Part shown: positions 54,424 to 63,818 of the stretch, piece after piece | Layout: each line of letters starts with the position of its first letter | Position numbering within the stretch: the first letter of the stretch is position 1 | Origin: Roseateles terrae | GTDB lineage: Bacteria; Pseudomonadota; Gammaproteobacteria; Burkholderiales; Burkholderiaceae_C | Direction: 5' to 3' | Assembly (NCBI RefSeq): GCF_014192155.1 | Contig: NZ_JACHXO010000008.1 | Coordinates: 271,931-335,930 of the forward strand | Length of the DNA stretch: 64,000 bases | The notes under the pieces: generated by a model | Seen by the model: the letters and a program-made list of their open reading frames with translations, nothing else | Told to the model about the DNA's origin: nothing | The model's database searches: none | Program-made: the position numbers and the translations under genes

Positions 54424-55608
54424 TCAGGGGCGTATGTCCGAGGCCGGCCCCGATGCTGGCGCTGCAGGTGTCGGTGTCGGTGCCGGTGCCGGTGCTGGTG
54501 CACTCGACTGCCCCGCCTGACGCCAGCTGGCCAGCGTCGACGCAAACTCGATCACCGCCATCGCGTAATAGCTGCTCTGGTTGTAGCGCGTCACGGTGTA
54601 GAAGTTCTGCGTGCCCGCCACATACACCGGTGCGGCGCCGCCCATCTGCAGCTCGATCAACGCCAGCGGCCCCACATGCCCCAGCCCTTCGATGCTGAGG
54701 TCGGCGCCGGCCGCCAGGAACTGGTTCACATCCAGCTGCGGCAACACGTCGCTCACCAGCAACTGCGCCCGTGCTGCCGTGTCCACCGGCGGCTTCACGT
54801 TGTAATGCGTCGGCATGCCGGGCTTCCAGCCGTGCTCGCGCAGAAAGTGGGCCACGGAGCCGATGGCATCCACCGGGCTGTTGATCAGGTCGATGTGGCC
54901 GTCGCGGTCGAAGTCGACCGCGTACTTGCGCCAGCTGCCCGGCATGAACTGGCCCCAGCCCATCGCGCCCGCATACGAACCCTTCATCGCCAACGGGTCT
55001 AGTCCGTTTTCCCGGGCGAGCATCAGGAACTGGCGCAGTTCCTCCCGGAAATATCCACTACGGTCCCGCGCACCCGGGGGCAACGGCGAAGGGTAGTCGA
55101 AGGCCAGTGTGGTCAGGGCGTCCAGCACCCGGTAGCCGCCCATGATGCGGCCGTAGAACGTCTCGACGCCGATGATGGCCGCGATGATCTGCGCCGGCAC
55201 GCCGTAGGTCGCTTCCGCCCGCGCCAGCTCCGCTTCATTGGCCGACCAGAAGGCCAGGCCCGCCTGCAGGCGCTGCGGTTCGATGAATCGTTGCCGGTAG
55301 GCGCCCCAATCCTTGGCCTGGCCGGGCGCGCCGGGCAGGATCAGACGCTGCACCGACGCCTGGACACGCGCCTGTGCCAGCAGGTTGCGCAGTGCCTGGG
55401 CGTCATAGCCCAGCGCCGCGGCCTGCTGGTCCGCAAACTGCATCAGATCGGCGCGCTCTCCGAAGGCGGGGGCCTGCGGCGCCGGACGGAGCTTGAGCGG
55501 CTTTTTCTTGCCTGCGGTGGCGGCGTCGGCCAGCAGCGGCATCGTGGCCAGGGTGGGAAGGGCGACGGCCCAGGAAGCGCGGAGAAGGGTACGACGGCGA
55601 AGAGTCAT
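54424..55608 (-). CDS. mltB: lytic murein transglycosylase B
   Basis: A 394-residue exported transglycosylase of the SLT_2 family. The signal region is MTLRRRTLLRASWAVALPTLATMPL, resembling a twin-arginine-like start. The catalytic Glu sits in IIAAIIGVETFYGRIMGGYRVLDAL, and FREELRQFLMLARENGLDPLAMKGSYAGAMGWGQFMPGSW (read in parts), FDRDGHIDL and DAIGSVAHFLREHGW are family markers. The C-terminus is a Pro/Ala/Thr tail (APAPAPAPTPTPAAPASG). It cleaves peptidoglycan glycan strands. No lipobox was seen, so it may be soluble, unlike E. coli MltB. Confidence 0.92.
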   Translation of the reverse strand: MTLRRRTLLRASWAVALPTLATMPLLADAATAGKKKPLKLRPAPQAPAFGERADLMQFADQQAAALGYDAQALRNLLAQARVQASVQRLILPGAPGQAKDWGAYRQRFIEPQRLQAGLAFWSANEAELARAEATYGVPAQIIAAIIGVETFYGRIMGGYRVLDALTTLAFDYPSPLPPGARDRSGYFREELRQFLMLARENGLDPLAMKGSYAGAMGWGQFMPGSWRKYAVDFDRDGHIDLINSPVDAIGSVAHFLREHGWKPGMPTHYNVKPPVDTAARAQLLVSDVLPQLDVNQFLAAGADLSIEGLGHVGPLALIELQMGGAAPVYVAGTQNFYTVTRYNQSSYYAMAVIEFASTLASWRQAGQSSAPAPAPAPTPTPAAPASGPASDIRP

Positions 55609-55739
55609 GCGAACTGCCAGAAAGTCGGTCGTTGTGGACCTGGCACAAGCCAGACCCGGTCAAAAAGGGGCGGCGGCGGTGAGCGTCATCGGTCAGCACC
55701 CTTGGTGGATGAGACCGGAAGGCCCTGCGGGGACCGCGG

Positions 55740-57845
55740 TCAAGAGGCCGCGGGACCTCGGGAGGTCTCTTCCTTCGGCCCGAGTTGCCGCTTGAGCGAC
55801 TCACAGGCCGCGAGGAACTGTTGCTGCCATTGTGACGTGCCCACGGCCTGATCCTGTCGGTAGCGCTGCGCATCCAGCGCGAGTAGCGCCTCCGCCAGCG
55901 GCTGGGCACGGTCGCCGTGGCGGCTGCGCAGGGCCTGGGCCCACTGCCGCGGGGTGTCCTGGTCGGTGGTGGTCACGCCGAGTCCCTCCAGCGCGCGTCG
56001 GATTTTGAGTCGTTGCCGGGACCACGGATCATGCGGACGCCGCTGCCAGGCCGCCAGAGCGGCGCCGCCCACCGCCACGCCAGCAATGGCCATCCCGGCC
56101 AGTTGCACCAGCAGGGTCCAGTTCGGATCGTCAAAGCCGAGCCGCTTGAGCAGGTCCATCTGCTCGCCGGTGGAGAAGTTCAAGACCCGCTGCTGCCATT
56201 CGTAGTTCAGCGACTCCCAGGCCCGGCGCATCCGCTGCAGGGTGCCGGGGCTCACGGTGTCGAAGGCCCCGGCGATGGCGCCCGGCGGCCTCACCAGCCG
56301 GCGGCCCTGCACCCGCTCCGGCGCCACCGCCGCGGTCGGGTCCACCCGCACCCATCCGTTGCGAGGCGTCCAGTATTCCGCCCAGGCATGGGCCTGGGCC
56401 ATGCGCACCACCATGTCACCGTCCTGCAGTTCCAGATCAGCGCCCTGGAAGCCGGTGACCACCCGCGTTGGCACCCCGGCCGCTCGCATCAGCACCACAT
56501 ACGCCGCCGCGAAATGCTCGCAGAAGCCCAATTTGCGGTCGAACCAGAAGTCGTCAATCGAATGCGGCGTGACTTCGCCGTAGACGCCCGGTGTCAAGGT
56601 GTAGCTGTAGCCATTGACGCGGATCTGTTGCAGCAGGTCGTTGCTCACTGCCGCCGCGCGGTCCGATTCATTCAGCGCCGCATACCGCTTTTTCAGCTGG
56701 GCGCCCTGGCTGACGGCGCGCGGGTTCAATGCGTCCGGCAGCTGCAGGTCCTGTGCGACCTCAGGCCAGGGCTGACCGGCGCCCCAGGCGGCCTTGGGCC
56801 AGGCTTCATAACTGAGGCGCAGCCGCTCCGTCACCGGACGCGGGGTGACCCACTGCCCTTGCGAACCCCGCACGAGCGTCATGTCCTGCGCCTGCAGTCG
56901 GTCCTGCGGCGGGGGCGGGCTGAACTCCAACATCGGCAGCACGGAGACGCGCAGCGGCTCCATCGTCACCTGGAAGCGGTAGACCGGACCGGTCAGCTGG
57001 ATGTCGTCCTTGCGCTGCACCCAGTAGCCGCGGCCGGCCGTCCAGCTGCGGCCGTCGAAGCGGGAGAGCACCTGCGCGCGGAAGTACAGCTGGTTCTGCG
57101 GCGGCACGGCCCCCGCGAACCGCAGGCGCATGGCGATGCTGTCGTCCTGGGACACCTCCGCGAACGTGCCGAACTCCATGGTGTCGGACAAGCCGGTGCG
57201 GGCGCCGGCATCCTTGGGCAGCCCCCACAGCGGCGGCAGGCGCGGGAACAGGGTGAACAGCAGCAGCATCACCGGCAGGCCGAAGGCGGTGTTGCGCGCG
57301 GCGATGCGCGCGGCCAGCTTCAGGCTGGGCACGCCCTGCGGCATCTGCGCCAGCACCAGCGCCGACAGCAGCCCCCAGACGCACAGCAGCGTCCACGCCG
57401 CCGTCAGCAGGGACTGGGAATAAAGGAACTGCGTCAGCACCAGGAAGAAGCCGAGGAAGAACACCACAAAGGCGTCCCGCCGAGCCCGCAGCTCCAGCGT
57501 CTTCAGGCCCATCAGCATGGCCAGCAGGGTGATGCCGGCTTCACGTCCGAGCAGGGTGCGGTGGGTGGTCCACGTCAGCACCATCATCAGCGCCAGGGTC
57601 GCCACCAGCGTCCAGCGGCCGGGCAGGGCGCCGCTGCGCCAGGCCAGCCGCGCACGCCAGGCAAGCACGATCGCCGTGACGGCGCTGCACCACCAGGGCA
57701 GGTGGCCGGCGTGGGGCATCAGCGTGGCGGCGATGACGGCCAGCAGGAACAGCGTGTCCCGCGCTTCCCGCGGCAGCGGGCTGTTCCGGCGGCCCCAGGG
57801 CGGGTCGCGGCCGGGCTCGCGCGAGGGGGAGAGCACGGCGCTCAT
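55740..57845 (-). CDS. tgpA: TgpA-type membrane transglutaminase
   Basis: A 701-residue inner-membrane protein with five to six N-terminal helices (for example FVVFFLGFFLVLTQFLYSQ, TAFGLPVMLLLFTLF). It then has a large periplasmic DUF3488 domain and a transglutaminase core: FDRKLGFCEHFAAAYVVLMRAAGVPTRVVTGF (Cys), AQAHAWAEYW (His), NGWVRVDPTAAV (Asp). A further helix and a cytoplasmic DUF4129-type tail end the protein. TgpA is essential for viability in Pseudomonas. It overlaps the DUF58 gene by four bases and forms an operon with DUF58 and MoxR. Confidence 0.9.
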   Translation of the reverse strand: MSAVLSPSREPGRDPPWGRRNSPLPREARDTLFLLAVIAATLMPHAGHLPWWCSAVTAIVLAWRARLAWRSGALPGRWTLVATLALMMVLTWTTHRTLLGREAGITLLAMLMGLKTLELRARRDAFVVFFLGFFLVLTQFLYSQSLLTAAWTLLCVWGLLSALVLAQMPQGVPSLKLAARIAARNTAFGLPVMLLLFTLFPRLPPLWGLPKDAGARTGLSDTMEFGTFAEVSQDDSIAMRLRFAGAVPPQNQLYFRAQVLSRFDGRSWTAGRGYWVQRKDDIQLTGPVYRFQVTMEPLRVSVLPMLEFSPPPPQDRLQAQDMTLVRGSQGQWVTPRPVTERLRLSYEAWPKAAWGAGQPWPEVAQDLQLPDALNPRAVSQGAQLKKRYAALNESDRAAAVSNDLLQQIRVNGYSYTLTPGVYGEVTPHSIDDFWFDRKLGFCEHFAAAYVVLMRAAGVPTRVVTGFQGADLELQDGDMVVRMAQAHAWAEYWTPRNGWVRVDPTAAVAPERVQGRRLVRPPGAIAGAFDTVSPGTLQRMRRAWESLNYEWQQRVLNFSTGEQMDLLKRLGFDDPNWTLLVQLAGMAIAGVAVGGAALAAWQRRPHDPWSRQRLKIRRALEGLGVTTTDQDTPRQWAQALRSRHGDRAQPLAEALLALDAQRYRQDQAVGTSQWQQQFLAACESLKRQLGPKEETSRGPAAS

Positions 57846-58885
57846 GCACGCTCCTGCTGGAGGGTCAGGGCTTCCATGCAGACGCGGAAATGATCGGGGC
57901 CGAGATCCGGATCGAGCGTCTGCGCGCCCAGCCGCAGCCCATAGGGCAGCCCGGCTTCTTCGGCGCGCTGGATCCAGGCGGCCAGTCGGGACAGGCGCGC
58001 TTCAAACGCCAGGCCGCGGGTCTGGTCCAGATCCAGCCATTGCTCGCTGGCGCGGCTGCCGAGCCGTTCGCGCACCAGCAGCGGCGCCGCCCCACTGTTG
58101 ATGCCGCCGGAGGGCGGCTGCGGCTGGGCCAGGGCCATGGCGGACTTCTTCCAGAGGATCTGCCGCGGAGAGTCGCCGTGGCGGTAGGGACGCAGGCCGG
58201 GGTCTTCGCCCAGCCCCGGCTGGCCCTGGCCCTGCGGCAGTGCTTCCTCGCTGGCGCCGGCAGGTGGGGCGTCGATTTCCGGAGCGGGATAGACCCAGGC
58301 CACGGCGGCGGGACGCCACAGGCTCCAGGCGCCGAACAGCCCCAGCGGAAAGCGGGACTCCACCCGCAGCACCGGCAGCAGATGCCGGCCCCGGGTGGGG
58401 AAACTCACCTGCAGATGCAGCTGCGCATGACCCTCGGCGGGGACATCGGTAAAGGCAGTGTCGGCATACCGGCCGTCCGGCAGGCGCATGCCGACGCCGT
58501 AGCGCGCCTTGCCCGGGTTGTGCAGCCGCACATCCAGTTGCAGCGGCTGGCCGGCATAGGCGGCGGCGGGCTGCTTCAGATCGAGCTTGAGGCCCCGCAG
58601 GTTGTTGTGGGTGCTGTGCATCGAGGCCAGCCCGGCGCCGGTGAGCAGGAAGGTGAGCATGTAGCCCAGGCTCAACTGGTCGTTGATCGATGCCAGCAGC
58701 AACAGCAGCAGGGTGGCGCAAAACGCCATACCCGGCCGGCTGGGCAGGATGTAGAGATTGCGCTGGGTGAGGGAGGTGGTGTCGCTGCGCGGATGGCGCG
58801 CTTCCCACCAGCGGTCCCAGCGGTCCTGCCAGGGCCAGCGCCAGCGGATGCCTTTGGCCATCGGGAGCTTCAGACGTTGCAACAT
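57842..58885 (-). CDS. DUF58 domain protein
   Basis: A 347-residue membrane-anchored protein with two N-terminal helices (FCATLLLLLLASIND, YMLTFLLTGAGLASMHSTHNNL), a beta-sandwich, and a conserved LRPYRHGDSPRQILWKKSAMALAQP, the DUF58 core. This layout (MoxR ATPase, DUF58, TgpA) is a conserved three-gene cluster believed to act in assembling or activating envelope protein complexes with MIDAS-type metal sites. No complete MIDAS motif was identified by eye. It lies between MoxR and TgpA in the operon. Confidence 0.88.
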   Translation of the reverse strand: MLQRLKLPMAKGIRWRWPWQDRWDRWWEARHPRSDTTSLTQRNLYILPSRPGMAFCATLLLLLLASINDQLSLGYMLTFLLTGAGLASMHSTHNNLRGLKLDLKQPAAAYAGQPLQLDVRLHNPGKARYGVGMRLPDGRYADTAFTDVPAEGHAQLHLQVSFPTRGRHLLPVLRVESRFPLGLFGAWSLWRPAAVAWVYPAPEIDAPPAGASEEALPQGQGQPGLGEDPGLRPYRHGDSPRQILWKKSAMALAQPQPPSGGINSGAAPLLVRERLGSRASEQWLDLDQTRGLAFEARLSRLAAWIQRAEEAGLPYGLRLGAQTLDPDLGPDHFRVCMEALTLQQERA

Positions 58886-58925
58886 GGGTGCCGCATCAGA
58901 CGGTTCAGACCGCTCACCGCCGGCC

Positions 58926-59882
58926 TCAGGGCAGCGGCACCGCCGCCATCATCGCCCGGACCTGTTCGCGTGCGCCTCGGGCGCTGCCGCCGCGCGGACG
59001 CAGGCGGTGGGCGATGGTCTGGGGCAGGATGGCCTGCAAATCGTCCGGCGAGACGTAATCCCGGCCGCTCAGCAGCGCCTTGGCCCGGGCCGCCCGCAGC
59101 AGGGCCAGCCCGGCGCGCGGGCTGAGGCCCTCCTGGAACCATTCGCCGGAGCGGGTCGCTTCCAGCAGCGCCTGCAGGTAGTCCAGCAGGGATGGCGCCA
59201 CATGTACCTGCAGCACCTGACGCTGCAGCGCCTGCAGCTGTTCCGGCGTCATCACCGGACGCAGCTGGCGCAGCTGCTCCCGGCTGTCCTGGCCGGTCAG
59301 CATCTCACGCTCGGACTGCCGGTCCGGATAGCCCAGGCTGATGCACATCAGGAAGCGGTCCAGCTGCGATTCGGGCAGCGGGTGGGTGCCAAGCTGCTCG
59401 CTGGGGTTCTGGGTGGCGATCACAAAAAACGGTCGGGGCAGCGGATGGGTCACCCCGTCCACGCTGACCTGATATTCCTCCATCGCTTCCAGCAGCGCGC
59501 TCTGGGTCTTGGGACCGGCGCGGTTGATTTCGTCGGCGAGCAGCACCTGGCTGAACACCGGGCCGGGATGGAACTGAAAGGCGGGGGCGCCGGTCGCTGC
59601 CGCCGCCGGGTTGTAGACGCTGACGCCGAGCAGGTCGGCCGGCATCAGGTCGGTGGTGAACTGGACGCGGGAGAAATGCAACCCAAGGGAGATCGACAGC
59701 ACATGCGCCAGGGTGGTTTTGCCGACGCCGGGCAGGTCTTCGATCAACAGATGACCGCCGGCCAGCAGACAGGCCAGACAGTCCTCGGTCTGGGCCTGTT
59801 TCCCCTTGATGATCGTGCTAATCTGACGACGCAGGTCGGTCAGTGGTTGAGACGTGAGCGTCATGGTGGCTTCGGAGTCCAT
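58926..59882 (-). CDS. MoxR family AAA+ ATPase
   Basis: A 318-residue AAA+ chaperone. ATG 59882 is chosen; ATG 59864 and ATG 59951 are possible. LLIEDLPGVGKTTLAHVL is Walker A, SQVLLADEINRAGPKTQSALLEAMEE is Walker B with sensor, and PFFVIATQNPSEQLGTHPLPESQLDRFLM is the Arg-finger region. The C-terminal lid ends with GLSPRAGLALLRAARAKALLSGRDYVSPDDLQAI. It should act with the DUF58 protein on an envelope target. First gene of the moxR-DUF58-tgpA operon; its promoter is shared with the divergent deacetylase gene. Confidence 0.92.
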   Translation of the reverse strand: MDSEATMTLTSQPLTDLRRQISTIIKGKQAQTEDCLACLLAGGHLLIEDLPGVGKTTLAHVLSISLGLHFSRVQFTTDLMPADLLGVSVYNPAAAATGAPAFQFHPGPVFSQVLLADEINRAGPKTQSALLEAMEEYQVSVDGVTHPLPRPFFVIATQNPSEQLGTHPLPESQLDRFLMCISLGYPDRQSEREMLTGQDSREQLRQLRPVMTPEQLQALQRQVLQVHVAPSLLDYLQALLEATRSGEWFQEGLSPRAGLALLRAARAKALLSGRDYVSPDDLQAILPQTIAHRLRPRGGSARGAREQVRAMMAAVPLP

Positions 59883-59955
59883 CGGCGCACCATAGCGCAA
59901 AATCGCATCGCATTTCAGAGCAGGTCCGGCGTGTTCTTGGGAGTGTTTCACACAG

Positions 59956-60909
59956 ATGACTACCGCCTACCTCAGCCATCAGGACTGCCACCGTCATGAG
60001 ATGGGCGGCGGCCACCCGGAATGCCCGCAGCGGCTGGATGCCATCGAAGACTGGCTGATCGCCCACGGCATGGACGCGGCCCTCGATCGCCACGATGCGC
60101 CCAAGGTCGACCTGGCCTGTCTCACCCGCGCCCACACCGCCCGTTACGTGGCGGAGATGCAGGCCTTGCTGGAGGGCCTGGAGCGCGAATCCGCCGGCGG
60201 GACGCCGGTGCCGCCGCGCGCCCTGGACCCCGATACTTTTGCCAATGGTCACACTTGGGCGGCGGCGCTGCGAGCGGCCGGTGCGGCGGTGAAGGCCACC
60301 GACCTGGTGCTGGACGGCCAGGCCGAGAACGCCTTCTGCGCGGTGCGTCCGCCGGGTCACCATGCCACCCGGGAACAGGCCATGGGCTTTTGCTTTTTCA
60401 ACAACGTGGCGGTGGCGGCGCGCCATGCGCTGGACGTGCGCGGGCTGGACCGGGTGGCGGTGGTGGACTTCGACGTGCACCACGGCAACGGCACGGAAGA
60501 CATTCTGGCCAACGACGACCGGGTGCTGATGGTCAGCATCTTCCAGGACCCGCTGTATCCGTACAGCGGTGGCGAACCGCTGGGGCCCAATATGGTGAAT
60601 GTGCCGGTGCCGCCCTATACGCGGGGCCCGGAGGTGCGGGAGATGATTGAAGCCTTGTGGATGCCGGCGCTGGAGCGCTTCAAGCCGCAGATGGTGTTCA
60701 TCTCCGCCGGTTTTGATGCGCACCGGGAAGACGACCTGGCGCAATTGGGGCTGGTGGAAGCCGACTATGAATGGATCACGATGCGCATCATGGACGTGGC
60801 CAAACGCCACGCCAAGGGCCGCATCGTGTCCTGCCTGGAGGGGGGCTACCACTTGAGTGCCCTGGGACGGAGTGTCGGCGCGCACCTGCGCACGCTGGCC
60901 GGACTTTGA
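59956..60909 (+). CDS. histone deacetylase family protein
   Basis: A 317-residue zinc hydrolase. The arginase-deacetylase signature is complete: AVRPPGHHATREQAMGFCFFNNVAVAARHAL (His-His charge relay), VAVVDFDVHHGNGTEDI (zinc Asp and His), IFQDPLYPYSGG and FISAGFDAHREDDLAQLGL (second zinc Asp). Bacterial members deacetylate acetylpolyamines, acetoin or lysine side chains; the substrate is unknown. It is followed 8 bp later by the mechanosensitive channel gene. Confidence 0.93.
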   Translation: MTTAYLSHQDCHRHEMGGGHPECPQRLDAIEDWLIAHGMDAALDRHDAPKVDLACLTRAHTARYVAEMQALLEGLERESAGGTPVPPRALDPDTFANGHTWAAALRAAGAAVKATDLVLDGQAENAFCAVRPPGHHATREQAMGFCFFNNVAVAARHALDVRGLDRVAVVDFDVHHGNGTEDILANDDRVLMVSIFQDPLYPYSGGEPLGPNMVNVPVPPYTRGPEVREMIEALWMPALERFKPQMVFISAGFDAHREDDLAQLGLVEADYEWITMRIMDVAKRHAKGRIVSCLEGGYHLSALGRSVGAHLRTLAGL

Positions 60910-60916
60910 TTGCTTG

Positions 60917-62236
60917 ATGAATCCCGATCTGACGTTTTCTTCGCTGAGTCATTCCCTCAACCTGACCGAACTGAAGGCCTTGATGGCCCAGCTGGCCCAG
61001 CCCACCGCGCTGGTGGAACTGGGCCTGCTGATCGCCTGTCTGGCTGCGTCGTGGCTGGTGGTGCATCTGCTGAGCCGGCGGTTTCCAGCGGCGCAGGGGC
61101 CACAGTCGGTGCTCCTGGGCCGCCAGGTGTTCGATGGGCTGCTGTTCCCGGTGCTCGCCCTGCTGCTGGCCTTCGGGGCGCGTGCGCTGATGCCGGTGCT
61201 CGGGCAGCCGGTGGCGCTGCTGCGGCTGGTGATTCCGGTGCTGATGTCGCTGGTGCTGATCCGTTTCGTGGCGCGTGTGCTGCGGGCGGCCTTCCCGAAT
61301 TCGGCGGGCACCCGGCTGCTGGAGCGCAGCGTTTCGTGGGTGGCGTGGATGGCGTCGGTGCTGTGGATCGTGGGCGCGCTGCCGGTGCTGCTCGACGAGC
61401 TGGACCACATCCCCGTGCGCTTCATGAAGCAGGGCAACCGCATCCCGACGCTGGCCGATGTGCTGGGCGATGTGCTGTCGGTCGGCCTGGTGATGATCTT
61501 TGTGTTGTGGTTGTCGTCCACCGTGGAATCGCGGTTCCTGCGCGGCAAGGTGGTCGATCTGTCGATGCGCAAGATCGCGGTCAACATCACCCGCACGGTG
61601 CTGCTGGTCACCGGCGCGCTGGTGGGGCTCAAGACCTTCGGGCTGGACCTGAGCGCCTTGTCCTGGCTGGGCGGTGCGGTGGGCGTGGGGCTGGGTTTCG
61701 GGCTTCAGAAGATCGCGGCCAACTATGTGTCGGGCTTCATGATCCTGGCGGAGCGGTCGCTGCGCATCGGGGACATGGTGAAAATCGATAACTTCGAGGG
61801 CCGCATCAGCGACATCAAGACCCGCTACACGGTGATCCGCGCGCTGGGCGGGCGGGAGGCCATTGTTCCGAATGAAACGCTGATCACCAACCGGGTGGAG
61901 AACCTGTCGCTGGCCGATCCGCAGGTGCTGGTGAGCACGGTGGTGCAGGTGGCGTATGGGACCGATCTCGATGCGCTGTTCCCGCAGCTGATCGACGCGA
62001 TCAAGCAGGTGCGGCGGGTGTTGAGCGACCCGGGGCCGAGCGTGAACCTGAGCAACTTCGCGGCGGACGGTCTGGAGTTGACTTGTTCGTTCTGGATCTC
62101 TGACCCGCATAACGGGCAGGGCGGCGTGAAGTCCGAGGTGAACCTGGCGATCCTGCGCCTGCTGAATCAGCTGGAGATCGAAATTCCGTATCCGCAGCGG
62201 GTGGTGAGGACGGTGGGGCAGGGCAGCGTCGCCTGA
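60917..62236 (+). CDS. MscS-family mechanosensitive ion channel
   Basis: A 439-residue membrane channel from ATG 60917. About five N-terminal helices precede the pore helix region LSALSWLGGAVGVGLGFGLQKIAANYVSGFMIL, the Gly/Ala-packed TM3 of MscS. The following ERSLRIGDMVKIDNFEGRISDIKTRYTVIRALGGREAIVPNETLI is the beta domain, and the last 90 residues are the cytoplasmic vestibule. Longer than MscS, like MscM/YbdG types. It opens under membrane tension in osmotic downshock. Convergent with darG, 18 bp away. Confidence 0.92.
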   Translation: MNPDLTFSSLSHSLNLTELKALMAQLAQPTALVELGLLIACLAASWLVVHLLSRRFPAAQGPQSVLLGRQVFDGLLFPVLALLLAFGARALMPVLGQPVALLRLVIPVLMSLVLIRFVARVLRAAFPNSAGTRLLERSVSWVAWMASVLWIVGALPVLLDELDHIPVRFMKQGNRIPTLADVLGDVLSVGLVMIFVLWLSSTVESRFLRGKVVDLSMRKIAVNITRTVLLVTGALVGLKTFGLDLSALSWLGGAVGVGLGFGLQKIAANYVSGFMILAERSLRIGDMVKIDNFEGRISDIKTRYTVIRALGGREAIVPNETLITNRVENLSLADPQVLVSTVVQVAYGTDLDALFPQLIDAIKQVRRVLSDPGPSVNLSNFAADGLELTCSFWISDPHNGQGGVKSEVNLAILRLLNQLEIEIPYPQRVVRTVGQGSVA

Positions 62237-62254
62237 CGCTGTCGCCCACCGAAT

Positions 62255-63331
62255 TCAGCCCGGTGCCATCCCAGTCTGTGTCAGGCGACCCAGCGCGATG
62301 GCCAGCGAGCGGTCGTCGAACAGCCGCAGTTTTCGGCTGGCCGCATCTGTACCGCCGCGCCAGTGGCGCAACCCCTCCCTGACCGCTGCAAGGTGAGGCT
62401 CAACCCCTTCGCGAGCCAGCAGCCAGTCAACGGTAGAGAGCAGCTCCATGCCAAATGGGGACTCGAATCCGTCGATGATGGCAGAGGTAGCTTCAAGCGC
62501 CTCGCTATACGCCTTTGCTTCTGTCCGCAGGTAGGTCTGGACGACGTCCTTGCGTCCGTCGTCGAACCAGACGACTGCCAAGGGGTCCGCGTCGCTGATC
62601 CGCTTCTCCGCGTGAAGATAGCTGCCGTCAAGGTTGTTCAGTAAATGGTCAAGCCGGTTGGCGTAGGGACCATACCTGTGAGCAACGAACTGCAGGTTCA
62701 GCGGGTTGTCTCCTGGATTGCAGCGATCAATGGCGCGTTCGAGAAACCATGCGAGCTTCTGGATTTCCAACAGGCTGCATTCCATGCCCACGACCCAATA
62801 TCGACGCACCAGTTCGGCGATGAGAGCGCGTGCCGGGGTCAAGGTCTCAACGCCGGAGCGCTTCGCCACGTTTTGGTACTGATCGGTCGGTTCGAAGATC
62901 AGGATCTCCGTGTCGAGGTCGCCCAGGGCGGCTTCAATGCGTTGCCGGACCTCGGGCCAGGGAAGGCCGCCATTCCCGGCCCCAAGGGGCGGAATGGCGA
63001 TTGACTTGACCTGCTGCTGAATCAGAAACGCTCGAAGGTCCTGCAGTCCCTGCTCGATCCACCCCATTTGCGAGCGGGCGCGCCAATGTTGTTTAGTCGG
63101 AAAGTTGACGATCCAGCGTAGGCCGTCCAGTTCAGCGACCTGTGTGATGAACATGGAGCCCGTGCGCACTTCTTCCGCGCGGCATGCGGCGGCATAGCGC
63201 CGAAAGTTCTCTGGGAATCGCTTCTTGAACATGAGCGCGATGCCCTTGCCCATCACGCCGACCGTATTGACGGTGTTGACCAGCGCCTCCGTGCGGGCCT
63301 CCAACAGGTTTCCCTGGGTGAACCTGATCAT
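62255..63331 (-). CDS. darG: DarG-type macrodomain antitoxin, apparently intact
   Basis: A 358-residue protein whose ATG 63331 overlaps the darT stop (TCATGA). Residues 1-155 are a macrodomain: [30 protein letters not shown] (ADP-ribose loop), [22 protein letters not shown] with the catalytic Lys at position 80, and [18 protein letters not shown]. The C-terminal domain ([44 protein letters not shown]) is the DarG region that blocks DarT by binding it. DarG removes ADP-ribose from DNA thymidines. The toxin partner just upstream is defective, so this may be an orphan antitoxin. Confidence 0.9.
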   Translation of the reverse strand: MIRFTQGNLLEARTEALVNTVNTVGVMGKGIALMFKKRFPENFRRYAAACRAEEVRTGSMFITQVAELDGLRWIVNFPTKQHWRARSQMGWIEQGLQDLRAFLIQQQVKSIAIPPLGAGNGGLPWPEVRQRIEAALGDLDTEILIFEPTDQYQNVAKRSGVETLTPARALIAELVRRYWVVGMECSLLEIQKLAWFLERAIDRCNPGDNPLNLQFVAHRYGPYANRLDHLLNNLDGSYLHAEKRISDADPLAVVWFDDGRKDVVQTYLRTEAKAYSEALEATSAIIDGFESPFGMELLSTVDWLLAREGVEPHLAAVREGLRHWRGGTDAASRKLRLFDDRSLAIALGRLTQTGMAPG

Positions 63332-63818
63332 GAAAAATACCAGTCCTGTCTGACGTGGATCGGAAGTTGCAGATTGCGCTGTGATCCGCGAGGTCTGCGT
63401 AGTAGTTCGACCACTGATAGTAGGCATGGCTGTCAGTGAAGAGGAAGGGGATGTCGAGGCTGGCGATGTGATGAAGGCTGGACACCAGGATCACGATCTC
63501 CTCGTTTCGGCGCCTCTGAATGCCGCCCCACCCGGTGTTGATGTTGCGAAGCATGGGCGAGAACGGGGTGAAATAGAACGGGATGTAGTCGTTCAGATTG
63601 CCGCCAGGTGGCAGAGGCACCTGGTGGTTCGCCCGCTTGTTGATGAGTTCCTGGTTACCGATGGAAATCCAGGCGGGGGACTGCGACTCCGCGTTGCCGC
63701 AGTGCAGACCGTGATCCAGCACCCAAGCGAGATTGTCTCGGTGGACGATTCGCCAGATGAGTGCCTTCTTCGGGTTGAGGCTGGTGTAAATCACGGCGCG
63801 GTCGTCCTCATCGTTCAA
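63328..63818 (-). pseudogene. darT: darT DNA ADP-ribosyltransferase gene with internal deletion and frameshift
   Basis: From TTG 63818 (or GTG 63794) the frame matches Dar[78 protein letters not shown] (read in parts). Right after NYYADL the match stops. In another frame, from about 63386, [23 protein letters not shown] follows, which is the normal DarT C-terminal end, stopping at the usual overlap with darG. About 60 codons between these points are absent, including the stretch with the catalytic Glu (YQAEALI-like). The toxin should be inactive. Read through without a shift, the frame runs on into darG in the wrong frame to 63132. Confidence 0.85.

Noticed and set aside
63132..63327. Extension of the darT frame into darG as a fused toxin tail
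   Set aside because: It is darG read out of frame; the true DarT ending is visible in another frame and stops at the darG start.
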